Source of the DNA: Shimia isoporae
GTDB lineage: Bacteria > Pseudomonadota > Alphaproteobacteria > Rhodobacterales > Rhodobacteraceae
Assembly: GCF_004346865.1 (NCBI RefSeq)
Contig: NZ_SMGR01000004.1
Span: 124,001-188,000 of the forward strand
DNA: 64,000 nt
Direction: 5' to 3'
Under the pieces are notes generated by a model that saw nothing but the letters and a program-made list of their open reading frames with translations, was not told the DNA's origin and did no database searches. The translations under genes and the position numbers were made by a program. Shown here one piece after another: positions 62,729 to 64,000 of this stretch. Position 1 is the stretch's first letter; each line of letters begins with the position of its first letter.

Positions 62729-63526
62729 TTGAATTACGATGTGCTGATTCCCGTTATCCGTAAACTTGCGATCGAGGCGGGTGCCAAGATCATGGAGATC
62801 TACAATTCCGACGATTTCGACGTGAAGGTGAAGTCAGATGACAGCCCAGTTACGGCGGCCGACGAGGCAGCGGATGCCATTATTTCTGCAGGTCTTCGTG
62901 CAGCATTTCCGGACGTGATGCTGGTGACGGAGGAGCAGGCAGAGAGCCATGCCGCGAAGGGCGACACCTTCCTGATTGTTGACCCGCTGGATGGTACCAA
63001 AGAATTCATCCATCGCCGCGGGGATTTCACCGTGAACATTGCCTATGTGGAGAACGGGGTGCCGCAGCGCGGTGTGGTCTACGCACCGGCCAAGGAACGT
63101 ATGTTCTTTACCCAGGCGGACGGACAATCCGTCGAAGAGGTTGGTGCCTTTGATCTGGAAACCGTAGGCGAAACCCGCGCGATCAACGTTGCGAACTCGG
63201 ACAACAGCGCACTGATGGTCGTGGCGTCCAAATCGCATCGGGATCAGGCCACCGACGACTACATCAATAAGTACAACGTCAAAGACAGTAAGTCGGCGGG
63301 CAGCTCGCTGAAATTCTGTCTGGTGGCAACTGGCGAAGCGGATATCTATCCACGTGTGGGTCGTACGATGGAATGGGACACAGCCGCCGGTCACGCGGTT
63401 CTGCTCGGTGCCGGAGGACAGGTCGTGCGCTTTGACGATCACACTCCGCTGACCTACGGCAAGGAAGATTTCGCCAATCCGTTCTTTATCGCCTATGCAC
63501 CCGATGTGGCATTGAAGAGTGCCTGA
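62729..63526 (+). CDS. cysQ: 3'(2'),5'-bisphosphate nucleotidase
   Basis: A 265-residue phosphatase of the inositol monophosphatase superfamily that clears adenosine 3',5'-bisphosphate from sulfate assimilation. The metal motif [10 protein letters not shown] and the upstream [14 protein letters not shown] and VTEEQA are family-defining, and [19 protein letters not shown] carries the WDxAA motif. I propose a TTG start at 62729 (AGGAG 7 bases upstream), which gives [18 protein letters not shown]; an ATG at 62708 lacks a ribosome site. The next gene overlaps its stop by one base. Confidence 0.9.
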   Translation: MNYDVLIPVIRKLAIEAGAKIMEIYNSDDFDVKVKSDDSPVTAADEAADAIISAGLRAAFPDVMLVTEEQAESHAAKGDTFLIVDPLDGTKEFIHRRGDFTVNIAYVENGVPQRGVVYAPAKERMFFTQADGQSVEEVGAFDLETVGETRAINVANSDNSALMVVASKSHRDQATDDYINKYNVKDSKSAGSSLKFCLVATGEADIYPRVGRTMEWDTAAGHAVLLGAGGQVVRFDDHTPLTYGKEDFANPFFIAYAPDVALKSA

Positions 63527-64000
63527 TGTCTGTTCTGATTGTCATCCCGGCCCGCTATGCCTCGACCCGCTATCCCGGAAAGCCTTTGGCGGAACTGCGT
63601 GGCGCGACCGGACAGGCGCGCAGCCTGATACGGCGCAGCTGGGATGCAGCCTGTGCGGTTGAGGGCGTGGACCGCGTCGTCGTTGCCACGGATGACATTC
63701 GGATCAAGGAGGCCGCTGAAGGGTTCGGCGCAGAGGTCGTAATGACTTCGGAGGATTGTGCGAACGGAACTGAGCGCTGTGCAGAAGCCTTTGATGCGCT
63801 GGGCGGGGGCTACGACATTGTCGTGAATTTGCAGGGCGACGCGCCACTGACACCTGCCTGGTTTGTGGAAGATCTTGTCAAAGGCCTTCGCGAAGACAGT
63901 ATGGCAGAGGTGGCGACGCCGGTATTGCAATGCGACGGGCGCGCATTGAACGGTTTTCTGGAAGACCGTCGTGCGGGGCGCGTCGGCGGAACAACAGCGG
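63526..64000 (+). CDS. kdsB: CMP-KDO synthetase-like cytidylyltransferase, N-terminal part
   Basis: Transfers CMP to the keto-deoxy sugar KDO or a relative for lipopolysaccharide or capsule. The frame opens with ATG at 63526, overlapping the cysQ stop by one base, and runs off the right edge with 158 codons. It begins [20 protein letters not shown] and LAELRG, the nucleotide-binding signature of KdsB, and has [25 protein letters not shown] and [11 protein letters not shown]. An insertion relative to short KdsB ([17 protein letters not shown]) is visible. Capsule-linked KdsB copies occur beside polysaccharide export genes, as here. Confidence 0.9.
   Translation, partial: MSVLIVIPARYASTRYPGKPLAELRGATGQARSLIRRSWDAACAVEGVDRVVVATDDIRIKEAAEGFGAEVVMTSEDCANGTERCAEAFDALGGGYDIVVNLQGDAPLTPAWFVEDLVKGLREDSMAEVATPVLQCDGRALNGFLEDRRAGRVGGTTA

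Noticed and set aside
1..64000. Mobile elements, integrases, restriction or toxin-antitoxin systems, CRISPR
   Set aside because: No transposase, integrase, methylase-nuclease pair, Cas gene or spaced repeats were recognised in any frame.

Overview
The window looks like a chromosomal segment of an alphaproteobacterium of the order Rhodobacterales (Roseobacter group); I cannot fix the genus. This rests on recognisable proteins and gene orders: rimP-nusA-ylxR-infB, dnaK-dnaJ with an alphaproteobacterial heat-shock promoter, a DUF2793 protein resembling the gene transfer agent head-spike fibre, a small exported protein beside ferrochelatase, and a serralysin-type RTX protease. I read 58 protein genes. 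Two are cut by the window edges: a pseudopilin at the left and a KdsB-like enzyme at the right. I found no rRNA, tRNA, insertion sequence, integrase or CRISPR array, and no gene-free stretch over 300 bases.

Region 1-11.5 kb is surface and secretion biology. It holds a type II secretion pseudopilin and its prepilin peptidase, two overlapping Sel1-repeat proteins, a two-gene exported module whose second product resembles a tail fibre, a large permease fused to FG-GAP/VCBS repeats and an ASPIC/UnbV domain, and a type I-secreted M10 RTX metalloprotease. Region 11.6-15.3 kb groups a GT2 glycosyltransferase, a DUF2793 protein with a small partner (candidate gene transfer agent head spike) and UDP-glucose dehydrogenase, so it may concern cell-surface polysaccharide and its recognition.

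Region 15.4-31 kb is mixed housekeeping: SCP2 protein, NodT-type outer-membrane factor with MscS channel, argG, threonine dehydratase, an HPt protein facing a receiver-phosphatase, Nudix enzymes, Hsp33, CCA-adding enzyme, an ABC exporter and an RlmD-like methyltransferase. Region 31-40.7 kb has two YkuD-type L,D-transpeptidase-like proteins, a CAP lipoprotein, hemH, a BioC-like methyltransferase, ComF, glutaredoxin, a nitrilase-family amidase, a MarR regulator, ubiG, proline iminopeptidase and a peptide-binding protein.

Region 40.7-52 kb is the core expression and secretion block: rimP-nusA-ylxR-infB behind a leader with a terminator-like hairpin, then mutT-argJ, a parvulin-type chaperone and secA. 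Behind secA come two uncharacterised exported proteins, one a PstS-like/OmpA fusion. Region 54.6-64 kb carries a RadC-like protein, a solute-binding protein behind a tandem 17-bp direct repeat, dnaJ and dnaK, AlkB, and a capsule-type ABC-2 permease with an SH3 protein, a CysQ-like phosphatase and KdsB.

The least explained items are the permease-repeat fusion, the exported tail-fibre-like pair, the candidate head-spike pair beside ugd, the PstS-OmpA fusion, and several RNA hairpins, notably one that encloses the rlmD-like start codon. Everything was read by eye; family names come from recognised motifs, not from searches.
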